Assembly (NCBI RefSeq): GCF_011386835.1
Contig: NC_088800.1
Span: forward strand, 80,478,981 to 80,542,980
Source of the DNA: Chrysemys picta bellii
Lineage: Eukaryota; Chordata; Testudines; Emydidae
DNA length: 64,000 bases
Direction: 5' to 3'
Within the stretch, counting starts at the first letter, position 1. Every line of letters starts with the position of its first letter. Made by a program: the position numbers and the translations under genes. The notes under the pieces were generated by a model. It was not told the DNA's origin, searched no databases, and worked only from the letters and a program-made list of their open reading frames with translations. Shown here piece after piece: positions 23,085-35,352 of this stretch.

Positions 23085-23335
23085 AGTCTGAATTTGAAGC
23101 AAGGGCGGTTTAGGTTGGACATTAGGAAAAACTTCCTAACTGTCAGGGTGGTTAAGCACTGGAATAAATTGCCTAGGGAGGTTGTGGAATCTCCATCACT
23201 AGAGATTTTTAAGAGCAGGTTAGACAAACACCTGTCAGGGATGGCCTATAATACTTAGTCTTGCCATGAGTGCAGGGGACTGGACTAGATGACTTCTCGG
23301 GGTCCCTTCCAGTCCTACGATTCTATGATTCTCTA
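23085..23335 (+). mobile_element. CR1 LINE 3' end
   Basis: Encodes the CR1 ORF2 C-terminus without stops for about 50 residues (FRLDIRKNFLTVRVVKHWN, LPREVVESPSLEIFKSRL). It then has the CR1 3' UTR and the octamer tail 'attctatgattct'. 5'-truncated copy in plus orientation. This explains the 79-aa open frame at 23019-23258, which is not a host gene. Confidence 0.9.
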
Positions 23336-24904
23336 GAATTGTGTGTGTTTCTTGAGATGGCAAAATTGGTGTACAATTAAAGAAGGAAACAGAAAAAGTG
23401 GCCTTGCACGCTATTAGAAATGCAGGTAGGGAAAGAAATAATGTTTTCCAGGTTATAGCAAATTACTTATTTGACAGTGTCCTTTTTTTAAAAGAACGGA
23501 TTTTGTTTTGCAAACTGGGTGCTTATCTCTATTTTGTATTCTCATTCATTCCCATTTAGTAGAAATATGGATTAGTTTTCATCAAGAATCACTTCCATTG
23601 CTATAATGCCCAAACTGTAAACAAGCCATAGATGTTGTTTTAACATGTCAGTTTATAAAATAAAACTCTGTGAAAGTAGAACATGAATTTTTCTAAATAA
23701 CAATATTTGTATTTCACCATAAACCCATAACATGACAAATTTCTTGGTAATGGATTTCTTACTGTTCCTTGGCTCTGAAAAATAGCACCTTGCATTGGAG
23801 AACCAGTCTTTCAAGACAGTGGTGGGTTGAAGAAAAGAAATAACTACAGAGCAAAAATTTGAAGCACAGGAATGTACTCGTAAGGTGGGAAGTAGATGTA
23901 TTTAAAGCAAAATCTTCTATAAACTTAATTTCACAGTTCAACACTTTCCAGGGGAGAAAATGGAAGTAATAACTAGTGTGCATGCGTGCGTGCAATTAGA
24001 AGGCTATTCTGAATTAGTTAAATAAGTGATAGAAGTTGAGGAAGATGCTTCTGTTCTTACTTCAGAGGTCTTCATTCGGCAGGTGAAGTAGTGAACATAG
24101 GGATTGTAGTTGGAATTGGCTGAGCTTGCCTTAAGTTTTTCTCACCTGCTTTTGGAAGATAAAAGTATTGAAATCACACAACAGTCTTACCTGAAAGAAT
24201 AAATGGGGATGTAATGAGATGCATAAATTCCTGCTGAATCATGCACACAGGTTTCCCCAATACCACTAGGGCTGCTTACATGTGTCTTCCTTGCCACAAT
24301 TCCTATGACACAGCCAATGTGTTGTTTGTTGGGCCATGGCTATTGTGGCAAAGGGACTCTTGAGCAACATTGATTATAAGTTCTCAAGAGAAGAAACAGA
24401 AGTAAGGCTGAAGATTGAAGACCAGTGAGGTTCCACAAGCGAGACTGCTTGGGAGGCAAAGAGAGAGATTGTTTTGGAGCAAGCAGGACTCCACATCCAA
24501 TTACTTACAGAGCTGAAGATAGGTCCAGACAGAACATTTGGGATTGCTGGGGTTTGGGGGTGCGGGTTGTTTTATTTATATCCAATATAAATATTTCAGT
24601 CTGACACTGAGGAATAAAGTCCGAGGATCTAAACTATCTTTGCTTTGCTGCTGTACCTGCTGAATCAATCACACTGTTTATCCAGGAGAGTGAAAGTAAA
24701 TTATTCATATTAAAGGTGACCTGCAAAAGAAAATAAATATTAGGACTTTCCCCCTTTTTGCTCTTTTGTATTATAAATAGAAGGTCTGAGTGGCGGGTGG
24801 GTGAGAGTCTATGGGTACACAAGCAAGCACGCGCACGCACATGTTCTCTTGGATTTTACATTAGAAAGCTGTGTCCTATCTAGTCTGCAACATGTCATAG
24901 GAAT

Positions 24905-25115
24905 TTAACAAAAAATTGGTTCAGTGATCGCCCTAGTGTAGACAAGGCTCTGGTGCCCTGTGGTGTTTTTACCATTTAGTTAAACCTGCTAAAGCAAAAT
25001 TAATTGACATGGTAGTAAGAATGGATCTGGCTGAAAGAGATTTTTTTACTACTCAGTGGTAGCACCAATGAGAGTTCTTTTTTGTAAAATTCCATATCAT
25101 AGACAAAGCTTGAAA
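24905..25115. mobile_element. Possible MITE
   Basis: Contains 'cgccctagtgtagacaagg' at one end and 'aattccatatcatagacaaagctt' at the other, weakly mirrored, with 'gtagcaccaatgagagttc' inside. Resembles the unit at 14718-14890. No target duplication seen. Confidence 0.3.
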
Positions 25116-25189
25116 TGACCAGACAGCTAATTAAATGATGATCTCAGAAGAGGCAAGACTGAGAGAGATGAGAAACTGAAAGAGAGAGA

Positions 25190-25295
25190 GAGATTTAGGA
25201 AGGGATTTAAGCCAATGCCTGACTTTAAGCGTGTGAGTAGCCCTGTTTGATGTTAATCATGTGCTAAAATTCTTGCAGAATTGGGACCTAAATCA
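25190..25295. repeat. Half-arm of palindromic amniote repeat
   Basis: 'gactttaagcgtgtgagtagccc' and 'atgtgctaaaattcttgcagaattggga' match one arm of the repeat type seen at 12168-12305. Confidence 0.35.
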
Positions 25296-26079
25296 TCTAA
25301 AAAAAAATTGTATGTATTTGGCTTCATTTATTAATAGTTTGAAGAAAGCCTTGATATTGAATCCCTCTTGCCTTCAGTTAAGGTGTAGGAGCGAACAGTA
25401 CATATCCCTCTGACATCTACTAGGTCTAGCAAAACCAGGGAAGAGCTAAGAACGTGATCCAGTTGCTCATAGGTTTAAAATAAAAAAAAGGCAGTAAATC
25501 TTTTTTTTTTCTAAAGATAAACCTTTTTTAAAAAGTCGGGTCTACTGTATCTAATGCAAAGAAAAGTAAGAAAAAATAATCCTTTGAGAGTCTTGTGTTA
25601 GTGGCTCTAGTAAAGAACTCTGTTCCGTTCTGTGTATCTCATTGTGCTTGATAAAAGAAAATACCAAGCTAATGATAAATGATTACATATTTTTTTCTGA
25701 ATCTGCTTTTGCAGTCAGTAAACTGTAATGGTGAAATGCTTTTTCTCTTTACTGATCCTGTTAGGTGTATAAGGATGACCTCAAAGTATGTGTTTTTCTG
25801 TACTCCTCTTCCCCCCTCAAAAAAGTTTGTTCTCTTTTAGAAATAACAGTAGTATCAAATCTTTATTCCCCTGCTTTTGCTTGATGGACTGAAGAGCTAG
25901 TGTTATAGCTGAAATCTGAGTGGCAGCTTTTTCAGCCCTGGCTTGAAGAGAGGAAGGACACCAATTCCTTCACCGAGAGCTTTTATCCCACTATTTGTTC
26001 TAGAGTTTGAGTTTTAACAAATTAAAATGTAAACCAATTGACCCCAACATCATCTTTGTTCCTAATGGTTAACTAATAT

Positions 26080-27515
26080 GATACTTACTTTTCTTTTTAA
26101 ACGCTGCAAAGGTGATCCTGGCAACTACAGGCTGGTATGCCTAACTTTGGTACCAGGCAGATTGGTTGAAACTATAGGAAAGAACAGAATTATCAGACAA
26201 ATAGATGACCATAATATGTTGGGGAAGAGTCAATATTTTCTAAAGGGAAATCATGCCTCACCAATCTATTAGAATTATTTAAGGAGGTCAACAAACGTGG
26301 ACAAGGATGATCCAAGTGTACTCGGACTTTCAGAAAGCCTTTGACAAGGTCCCTGGCCAAAGGTTTTTAAGTAAAGTAAGCAGTTGTGAGCTAAAAGGGA
26401 AGATCCCTTCATGGATCAATAACTGGTTTAAAGATAGGACACAAAAGGTAAGAATAAGTGGCCCAGTTCTATTGAACATATTCATAAATGATCTGGAAAA
26501 AGCGGTAAACAGTTAGGTGGCAAAGTTTGCAGATGATACATAATTACTCAAGATAGTTAAGTCCAAAGCTAACTGCAAAGACTTACAAAGGGATCTCATA
26601 AAACTGGCTAAGAAAATGGCAGATGAAATTCAACGTTGATAAATGCAAAATAACGTACATTGGAAAACAGAATCCCAACTATAGATACAAAATGATAAGG
26701 TCTAAATTAGTTGTTACCATTCAAAAATGAGATCTTAGAGTCATTGTGGATAGTTCTCTGAAAATATCTGCTCATTGTGCAGCAGCAGTCAAAAAAGCTT
26801 AGAAACTACTAGGAAAGGGATAATAAAATAAAATAGAAAATATAATGCCACTGTATAAATCCATGCTATGTCCACACTTTGAATACTGCGTGCAGTTCCA
26901 ATTGCCTCATCTCAAAAAAGATGCATTAGAATTTGGAAAAGTATAGAGAACAGCAACAAGAATGTTTAGGGGTATGGAACAACTTCCATATGAGGAGAGA
27001 TTAAAAAGACTGGGACTGTTCAGCTGGGGTGGGGGGGAATGACTGGTGAGGGATATGATAGAGGTCTATAAAATAATGGGTGGTGTGGAGAAAGTGAATA
27101 AGGAAGTGTTATAACCTATTCACATAAACAAACCAAGAGTCAGTCAATGGAATTAATAGGCAGCAAGTTTAAAACAATCACAAGGAAGTACTATACTACT
27201 TCACACAACATGCAGTCAACCTGTGGAACTCATTGCCAAGGGATGTTGTGCAGGCCAAAAGTAATAACTGGATTTTAAAAAGAATTGGAGAAGTTCGAGG
27301 ATAGATCTACAAATGACTTAACCATTAGTAACTGCATGCTCCCTAAGCCTCTTACTTCTAGAAACTGGGTCTGGATGACAGGGGCTGGATCACTTGATAA
27401 ATTACTGTGTTCTGTTTGCTCCTTCTGAAACATCTGTTACTATCAGAGACAGGATAATGGGCTAGAAGGACCATTGATCTGACTCAGTGTGGACATTTAT
27501 ATCAAGTAATAGCTC
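26080..27515 (+). mobile_element. CR1-type LINE fragment with reverse-transcriptase remnants
   Basis: Degraded ORF2 in plus orientation. It shows GDPGNYRLVCLTLVPGRL, typical of the RT N-terminal block, then YSDFQKAFDKVPGQRFL, the conserved (D)FxKAFDxVP motif, then LLNIFINDLEKAVN and an FADD-like region. It continues through the downstream CR1 segments (ERLKRLGLF-like, GRGL-like) to a 3' end resembling 'ggataatgggctagaaggaccattgatctgactcagtgtgg'. Many stops and frameshifts: it is a fossil. It is about 1.4 kb, the longest LINE piece in the window. Confidence 0.85.
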
Positions 27516-28937
27516 TGGATTTTACATACCAGGGTCTCCATTCTAGCCCTCAAAAAAGTGGGTTGGTTGGGCCAATGTTCATCTTGCCAGTCCTTTTGCT
27601 TCTTGTTGATCTCTCTTAGTAGTAAATGGGTTGGGAAAGAGGTCGCTAGGTAGTCTTGAAATGTTGTAGATCAAGAATATTTTTAGCAGCCCCTAGAAAT
27701 TAGATACATTTTAAGGTGGTATTCTTGGAATCGCTCCCTACAGGAAGAAACCTACATATTTGCTAGTGTCCATTTTCTGTAAAACTTTGCAAATTGTCTA
27801 GGAGGGCTGATTGAGGGGGTAGTAAGCTTTGAAGCCTGAGGATAAATGTCTGAGCTTGACAACAAATTGGCATTGAAACGAATATTTGAAATGACTTGCT
27901 AAACACGTGGGTTCTGGCAGAAATATTTAGTTTGAGTCATGCTTGAAGATTTAATTTGCTGCTGCTTTGCTTTGTAGGTTTTTCACTTTGAGGCAGTTTT
28001 CTTCTGCACAGAACAGTTTGGCTTAAATCAAGACCGCAATCTTAATAGGTCCTCTTTTAAAATATATGCCTGTTCAGTACTCTCCTGGGAGTAGTGGTTT
28101 TTTATACACGTTATAAAGAATTCTAGTACAGGTTATTTATGATTGAGTTTTCTTTAGTATTTGGATGTTTATATATGTTTTAGCAGAGAGAAATGAATCC
28201 AGTAAAGAGAGACAGACATCAGAAGACTTTGGTTCATATTTATATAGAATATATTGCACAGCATGAAATTTGGGATTACAAGCTGCAAATTGAGTAAAAA
28301 CCAAAAATACGTTGCTGCAAGGCCTTCTGCCTCTACTAAAACTCCTGAAGGCTCTGTGTGAGGCTGAACTTCATGAAATGATCTATATGTGAAATAACCA
28401 GATGAATGAAATTGAGGTTGAGTTATTCTGTTATCCTCTATTGGGAAACAGTCATGCATATTTGCATAGAAAACATTTTAATTTTATAACCTGTGGTGGT
28501 TACTAGCTCGCCCTCCCTCATCTCAAATCCCTATGTATGTTATAAAGGATATAATTTGGAAGACTGCCTTCTCCAACATGTACAGCAGTAGACTAGTAGT
28601 CCAGGACTCTGGCTTAACTCCAAATTTATCATCTGAGTTCCTAGCTATGTATTATTGGGGATCCGATCTATGATTATTACCTAAAGTAGAAGGCCAAGTT
28701 GGGGCTGATCAGTGTGGCGTTGGACATTCTTTCCAAAGTAATACTGTAATAGCATTTCCCTTGGGAATGCTGAGGTTCTACTTTCTGATGACTGCTAGCC
28801 CCTGATTTCTGGAGGTTATTGGAAGCCTTTTATAGGATTCTGCTGACATATTGCAAAAGCATCATTCTTATAGTTCATGGATGCTGTCACAGCTACAGGG
28901 AAGGCTGCACTTTATAATCCTTTTAGTCTGTCTAGAC

Positions 28938-29255
28938 AGGGATGGCCAACCTGAGTCTGAGAAGGAGCCAGAATTTACCAATGTACATTGCCAAAGAGCC
29001 ACAGTAATACGTCAACAGCCCCCATCAGCTCCCCCACCCCACTCCCAGGGCCTCCCACCCACTGGCAGCTCCGCAGATCAGCGCCTCCCTCTCCCTCCCC
29101 ACACCTCCCAATCAGGTATTTCATGATGTGCAGGAGGCTCGGGGTGAGGGGGGAGCGAGGGCACTGCAGGCTTGGGGGGGGCAGGAAGAAGTGAAGTGGG
29201 GGCAGGGCCTGTGGTAGACCCAGGGGTTGAGCAGTGAGCAATTTCCCCCCCCCCC
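28938..29255. mobile_element. hAT-type repeat fragment
   Basis: Begins CAGGGATGGCCAACCTGAG, a hAT-like terminus, continues with 'gagccacagtaatacgtcaacag' and a GC-rich interior, and ends in a C run at 29245. Right terminus not resolved. Short GC-rich frames of 60-90 aa are artefacts. Confidence 0.5.
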
Positions 29256-29260
29256 CCGGG

Positions 29261-29355
29261 CATCTGAAGAAGTGAGGTTCTTCCCCACGAAAGCTTATGC
29301 TCCCAATACTTCTGTTAGTCTTAAAGGTGCCACAGGACCCTCTGTTGCTTTTTAC
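29261..29355 (-). mobile_element. Turtle-type short retroposon, minus copy
   Basis: Reverse complement carries the same 'ggtggcacc...aagactaac...cataagctttcgtgg' core as the copy at 3382-3522. It abuts the C run of the preceding hAT-type fragment. Confidence 0.65.
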
Positions 29356-30648
29356 ATATATAAAGTATTATTGACTGGACCTCGTAAGCTTTAAAATAAC
29401 AGAGTTATTACAAATAGTGAACGTTAAGCATGCAGACGTCCCCACATTCATTGTTGTTGCCTTTGGTAGAAAAAGCCTGTGTTCATCGGGTGTACCAGAG
29501 TAAATAAACAACTATCTTTTCTTTAAACATACTTACGCTGCCGTCTGCTCTCATCACATTCAGACTGTTGTAAATTCCAGTAATCCTCTTAAAAACCACC
29601 TTTCCCGATACTGAATCTAGCATAAATTTGTCACTACCTCCCAATCATGGCCAGACCATGAAGAATGTCCATAATGAGAGTCAGTAGTTTCCTAGATTTT
29701 TTTTTTAAATGGAACAAACATTAGACCATTTAATTTTAACCTAGTTAGTTCCTAGTCATTAGATATAGAGCAGAGCTTCCCGTTAGACCAGTAGCTCTTG
29801 CGAGAACAAAATTAAGATGGAGAGTGGTCTTGGATTTTATTTACCATGACCTGCTGTTCCATTCCTTGAAATCTGCAGTTAGCATTTGTCCTCTCATGGA
29901 TAGAAGGTAAACATGCCATATACTGGAACTAGGAAAATGTATAAACAGCATGTGGAATGGCGTATGTGTTGTGGATTATTGGTTGGTTGCTCTGTGCCAA
30001 ATCACTGGCAATAATTTGTGCATATTAATTCATTTGGATGCATATAGTTTCTGTTGTACAGAAGCCATTGGCAGTTAGCCTACATCTTAAGTTATTAAAA
30101 CGTGAAATCTGTTTTGAGTGGGGGTAGAAACTTGTATGCAGCATATGGTGTGATATTGGGGAGAAAAAAGAAGGCTGTGGATGAGAATTTTATTTTGTCA
30201 GGTTAGTGGGAGTAACTCTTGTTCTTTAAAGATACCATCTGCGCAGGATTTTCATTCTTGCCTCCAGTGTAGATCATGCAGGAACTCTCCATGCTTTTAA
30301 ATTTGGTTATTGGAGTTTTATTTTTTACCCTCTGAGTTACCTACAGACTTGTTTAAGGGCTATTTCCTTGCTAAGCACTTTCCGTCTAAGTACCCCAGAG
30401 GCCCCAGAACATGCCAGCCCTTATAAATGTGACTGGCAAAACAGCTAGACATGAATTGTTCACTGGCTTCTAACAATCACAGCTCCACCTCCCTTGGCCC
30501 CATGCCTCTCTTCTCTGAAGTTGGATATCTTTTATCCCTTTTCCCCGAATCCCTGTCATTACCAAATTACTTGTTTTTATATGCTGCAGTTCCTGGGATT
30601 TTGATGTATTCAACATTGGGCTACATTGTGGTTGAGACATGATAGCTC

Positions 30649-31792
30649 CTATTTCAGTAATTTTTGCTGCTTTAAGAGTTTCTTCAGACTCTTATTCAAC
30701 TCCCCCATTTTTGTAATCCACTCTTGTGTATTTCCATCCTTAGATTGAATGGAGAGGCACCATTGCCTTAAGGCTTCTGCCCCATTCTGCATCATATCTC
30801 TGTGCTTCATGCAATATAAATGTTTACATATGATTCTTTCAATGCACTCCTTTGTGGTACACTGAAAGATGTTTATTGTTGTTACTCTGGTGCCGGATGC
30901 AGCACGGAATGTAGCAATGCTTCGTATTTGTTCTGTCTCTCTTCCAGTGGACTCCATCTCTTGATGCTCTAGGGATTAGACAAGCAGATCCATTATGCAT
31001 CACTATAGAACATTGAGTCCCAGTGACATAAGCAGATGGAATATTCTTCCACCACAAGATTTTGAGTTCTCAGAGTTCCAGATATGTACATACCCACTTC
31101 CCCTGCCTGTTTCAGTAATGGGAGACCCTGAATCAAGTTGGTATAGATTGGTGTCCAGCTGAAGCATGTAGGAAAAGACTGGTTCTCTTTTAGATCTTTG
31201 TGCATTCATATGGCTTTGGTGCTGAGTGCTTCCAGAGGAGTTCATTACAACTCCCACTATGGAACTTAGTGTCTTATAGCTCCCAGCTTTACTCTAATTG
31301 GCCCTTTCAGTAGGACAGGATCCCTTCTGTGGGGCTTGGCACTGCATCAACTTCCTCTCTTGAGACTGCTGTGCATTGGTGCCTCCTGTGAACCTGGCCT
31401 CCTGCTGCTGCTGTGAGATTTGACACATCTGCTCCTGCTCTGCATGTTGGCACATTAGTGCATCCTCTAGTCTAGAGCGTGGAATTGTTGCACTCTCAGT
31501 AAAGCTTGGCACACCAGTATCTCCCCTTTAATCTCTGTGCTGTGCTTATCTTCCAGCACCTTGTGTTCACTGATGACTCAGGCAGGAGCCTCTGAGAACT
31601 TGGGAGCTCTCTGAGATTTTGACAGATTCTCAGGATGTCTAAACATTTAGACAGGCAGAATATGGATATATATTTTCTTACTAATGCAAGCTTCTCTCTG
31701 GTGCAGTGAGGGGGGATACTCTTTGGGACATCAGCCTTCTCTGTGTTTTCAGTCATGCGTGTTCTAAAGCATGGCCATTTAAACTGAAGCAA
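30649..31792 (-). pseudogene. Degraded minus-strand reading frame, unidentified
   Basis: Three successive open segments on the minus strand (31512-31294, 31257-31003, 30957-30649) lie in exactly the same frame. They are separated by only about four stops over some 860 nt, where chance predicts roughly 13. A fourth segment (31792-31496, 98 aa) overlaps the first in another frame, as a frameshift would produce. The predicted protein has a Gln-rich stretch (EQEQMCQISQQQQEARF) and a Lys/Leu-rich C-terminal end (MGELNKSLKKLLKQQKLL) that looks helical. I do not recognise the family. A decayed transposon gene or retrocopy is most likely. Confidence 0.35.
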
Positions 31793-31989
31793 GAGGATTC
31801 TCTACTGGGGTTGTCAGTGCAGTCAGGTCTCTGTAGGTTGGGTTGTTTGACTCCACTATCCTTTTTTGTTAAGTGTGAAATCTCTATTCTAAATTGAGAT
31901 GCAAGAGGTGCAAAGTCATGACTCCTGTCATAAGAAGCTTTGTCCTCACTGCGTTTTTGCTTGCCACTTAAGGGAGCAATAATGTGGAG

Positions 31990-32140
31990 CACAAAATAAT
32001 AATCATCATACCTAGTTCTTCTATAGCGCTTGTCCTCAATCAGTCTCAAAACACTTTACAAAAGAGAGATGTTTCATTATTCCCCATTTTACAGAAAAGG
32101 AAACTGAGGCAGAGAGGTGAAATGACTTGCTTAATAACTA
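31990..32140. repeat. MIR-like SINE fragment
   Basis: Contains 'ttccccattttacagaaaaggaaactgaggcagagaggtgaaatgacttgc', the conserved core of MIR-type SINEs in reverse orientation, preceded by the 'ctatagcgcttgtc...caaaacactttac' segment seen in reptile copies. Confidence 0.75.
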
Positions 32141-32459
32141 AAGAAGTGTCCAAATTGCCCCTTGTCAAGAAAGACGAGGATTGATTAGTTTACCAGCTCT
32201 CTACTGATCCTGACACATGCTTGTTTACCCAGCTGCAGATGGCAGTGGCTGGCCTGATCGAGTGGGAAGCCTGGCCACAGATCACTTGGCACAAAGACCC
32301 CTTGCTCCCCTTAACCCAGAATGTGTCTGCCTGGCAACCTGGTTCCTTTCAGGGCAGGGCTCTAGAGGCATAATGTTTGAGTAGGTGTATTGTGAAGGTC
32401 AGCCTTTTTCAAGAAGAGCTTATTACTTAAGTAGGAGTTTATGCTGTGATGTCCCTTCT

Positions 32460-32666
32460 CAGGGCCAGCTCCAGGCACCAGCTTAACAAGCAGGTGCTTG
32501 GGGCGGCAAGGGAGAGGGGGCTGGCAGGTTCCCTCACTCCCTCTAGGAGCGAAGGACCTGCCGCTAAACTGCCGCCGCCGATCGCGGCTTTTTTTTTTTT
32601 TTTGCCGCCGACGATTGTGACTTTTTTTTTTTGCTTGGGGTGGCAGAAATGCTGGAGCCGGCCCTG
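32460..32666. mobile_element. Non-autonomous hAT element with 8-bp TSD
   Basis: 207-bp element starting CAGGGCCAGCTCCAG and ending CTGGAGCCGGCCCTG, near-perfect inverted termini. An exact 8-bp duplication TCCCTTCT lies at 32452-32459 and 32667-32674. The interior has two T runs. Both open frames across it are artefacts. Confidence 0.85.
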
Positions 32667-34397
32667 TCCCTTCTGGTTCCCTTTTGAATGTCCCCCAGAA
32701 AAACTGTTCAACCCTTTTTATTAGTCAGGTGTGTTTAAACATAGACTGATTAGCACTGGATATTTGCTAGATAGATACATTTAATTTCCCTCCCCGCCTC
32801 CATTTATTTTTAAAAATCCCTTAATCATCGGACATTAATAAGAGAGCCTGCCAAAAGTGATGACAGTTTCTTTTCAGCGACTCTATCCATCTGAACTCAG
32901 GTTTCTTACTTGGAAGATCATTTCCAAGTGACAGCATAAAGTGAATGAGCCAAAGTATAGGTACATCAAAACATCAGACACATACGAGCTAGGTGAGTTC
33001 CCGACAATTTGATGCTCGCTGAATCACAAGATCTGACTATGAAAATCTTCCATAACGTCTTAAAAGGAGTAGAGTCCCAGGTAACTAGCTTTCCCTATGG
33101 TACATGTAGATAAGAAAATAATTTTATGTCTGAAATATAGGCAGGCAAAATGCACTAAACAGCAAGTGACAGTAGGAAACTTGATTTTTATTTGTATTAA
33201 ATAAAATGTGGTCTTTAAATTGCCCGGAGTCTTCACCATTCTCTTTGCCACTCTTCTGCCAGATGATATACACAGCTAAAAGGTTCAAAACAAATTTTGC
33301 CTGAAGTGTAAATCCTTAGCTTGAGCTCTTTTTTGTTAACTCTAATTGATTAGACTAGAGTTTGGGAGACTGCACAGTAAATCAATATCGGTTTATTACA
33401 GTCATAAATATTTAACAGCTTTTTCAGCTGCAGAATTAACTGAATGTGTGACCTTAGCTTGGGCTTTATATAATTAGTAATAAACACTGTGAGCTTTAGA
33501 AATAACTATGTTTGTTGTGCCAGTCCCCTTCCCTTGCAACTGGGCATAGATGTTCTCTCCTTGCCTGGCCTAACTGAAACCAGCGTAGACTGGTAGTTTA
33601 CCTGATCTCATTGGTTTATACCCAGATCACCATTTTCCCCCTTTACACTATGGGAAATCCTCCTTTGCAGAAGACAAAGGAGGCAGTTATGATATCATCA
33701 GAGCTACAGGAATGCCGCATCAGAACTTGTCAGCAAAAGTTGCTCATGGAGCATTTTTCGTCCTTTGATTGAACCCCTGTAGTTGTTACACCTGTAATGT
33801 TCCTTTTCTTCTGTCCTGGAAATGTGGTGGTTACTCCCAAATCACAGTGCTACTAGCAGCTGGTTAGGCTGCAAAAGGTGCATTGCAGAGGAAGATTTTA
33901 TTTTTACTTGTGGTCTTAACTGTATCTTTATGCTATATAAAGATGTCTTTGAAGTTTTTCCCCCCAGAATTATATTGTTTTCGTTTAAAAAGAAGAAAGT
34001 GTTGCAGTACCAATAGGTTTTAACAAAATCTGAGTTTTAGGCGGTCTAAATAAATATCACCTCACTGCTTTAACTGAGTGCTCAGAGGGCTGACGCGTCT
34101 GTTTCCTTTTATTGTTACTTTCTTATTTTACTAGTTCGCTTGTCCTCCAGAGCCAAGACCCACTATTTCTAATGGGGAAAAAAAAGGGGGGGGCAGGAAA
34201 AAAGCCGCTTTTGGGGAAGGGAAAAGTGAAGCTGATATGGAGAGATAGCAGATAACATGGTCCTGGCTCCCTCTTCTGCTTCCAGTGGCTTTTATAGTTG
34301 TCCAGGTTCTTCCTGGTGAAAAAGTGTCTAGATGCCTTTCCTGAAACTGAGAAAGAGCCACTGTAGATGCCTTCTCTAGGGGCCCCTGCTCCAGAAA

Positions 34398-34471
34398 GAG
34401 GAAAGGAAATAGGACCTGCCATGAGGAGAAGAACGAGGAAAGGAAATAGGACCTGCCATGAGGAGAAGAAC
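34398..34471. repeat. Perfect 37-bp tandem duplication
   Basis: The unit at 34398-34434 is repeated without any mismatch at 34435-34471. It begins GAGGAAAGGAAATAGG and ends GGAGAAGAAC. It lies within the 175-aa minus-strand open frame and puts a repeated segment in that frame; I do not regard that frame as a gene. Confidence 0.95.
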
Positions 34472-35232
34472 CAGCCCATAGGTGAGAAGCATCCAAGGAA
34501 AGCTGCAATCTGGGCAGCATTTACAGGGAAGGAGATGCCCAGGTAGCATGGAAGTGTGTACAAGGAGAGAAGAAAAGAATGAGTGACCAAATGAATTGCA
34601 AAAGTACCAATGTAATTAATTTTCTTCCCTCCCCTCCCCCCAAGGGACAAAATGCATATGACATTAAAGATAGGTTTTAAAAAGTAAAATACCTCAATAC
34701 TTCCTTCTTACTACTTAAACAAGTAAGTAATTGCTGTATTTCCCAAAGGGATGTTTCATAATTGCATATAAGAAAGTAGGTTGATTGTGCAGTCAAGAAT
34801 GGAAGAGAAGTTGCTCTGTTAGACTGTCTTTCTATTAAAGTGTTGGAAGGCCCCTGTCTTAGTGAATCAATAAACAGCAAGAGTGTTTTAGAGACTTTTT
34901 TTTTTTTGTTCTGTGTAGAATATTCTCCCAGGAATGTTTGGTGAGGACGTTGGCATTGAAATATGGACTTACCTCAGTTTCCATTTTTGCTGAGGATGTC
35001 AGTGACATCCTGGCTTGAATCGTGCATTCAGATTGGGTATTTTTCTCTCTTGTAAAATAAAGAATGGAAAGTCCTTATATATGAATGTCACAGGTGTACA
35101 AACCTTCTAATATGGGGAAACAGTAATGCCTTGAACAATATATTTGCCACTTCAAATTCTCCAGGGAGTTGTATTGATTAATATTCTCTGGATAACCAGG
35201 ATTTAAAAAGAATCCGGTCCTGAAGAATAACT

Positions 35233-35352
35233 CCGTGTAAATCTAAAGTTTGTCTCTCTCACCAACAGAAATTGGACCAATAAAAGCTATTACGTCACTC
35301 ACCTTGTCTCTCTAATATCCTGGGACCGACACAGCTACAGCTGCATTGCATA
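35233..35352 (-). mobile_element. Retroposon related to the turtle short-repeat group
   Basis: Reverse complement reads 'gtagctgtgtcggtcccagg' and then 'attggtccaatttctgttggtgag', a repeat common in turtle sequence whose head resembles the gtagccatgttagtc head of the 3382-3522 family. Boundaries approximate. Confidence 0.5.

Noticed and set aside
23019..23258. 79-aa frame looking like a conserved protein
   Set aside because: It is the CR1 LINE ORF2 C-terminus with the CR1 octamer tail just downstream.
34123..34650. 175-aa minus-strand open frame with hydrophobic stretches
   Set aside because: No recognisable motif, contains the 37-bp tandem duplication, and the overlapping frame is also open. 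It looks like chance in a purine/pyrimidine-biased region.
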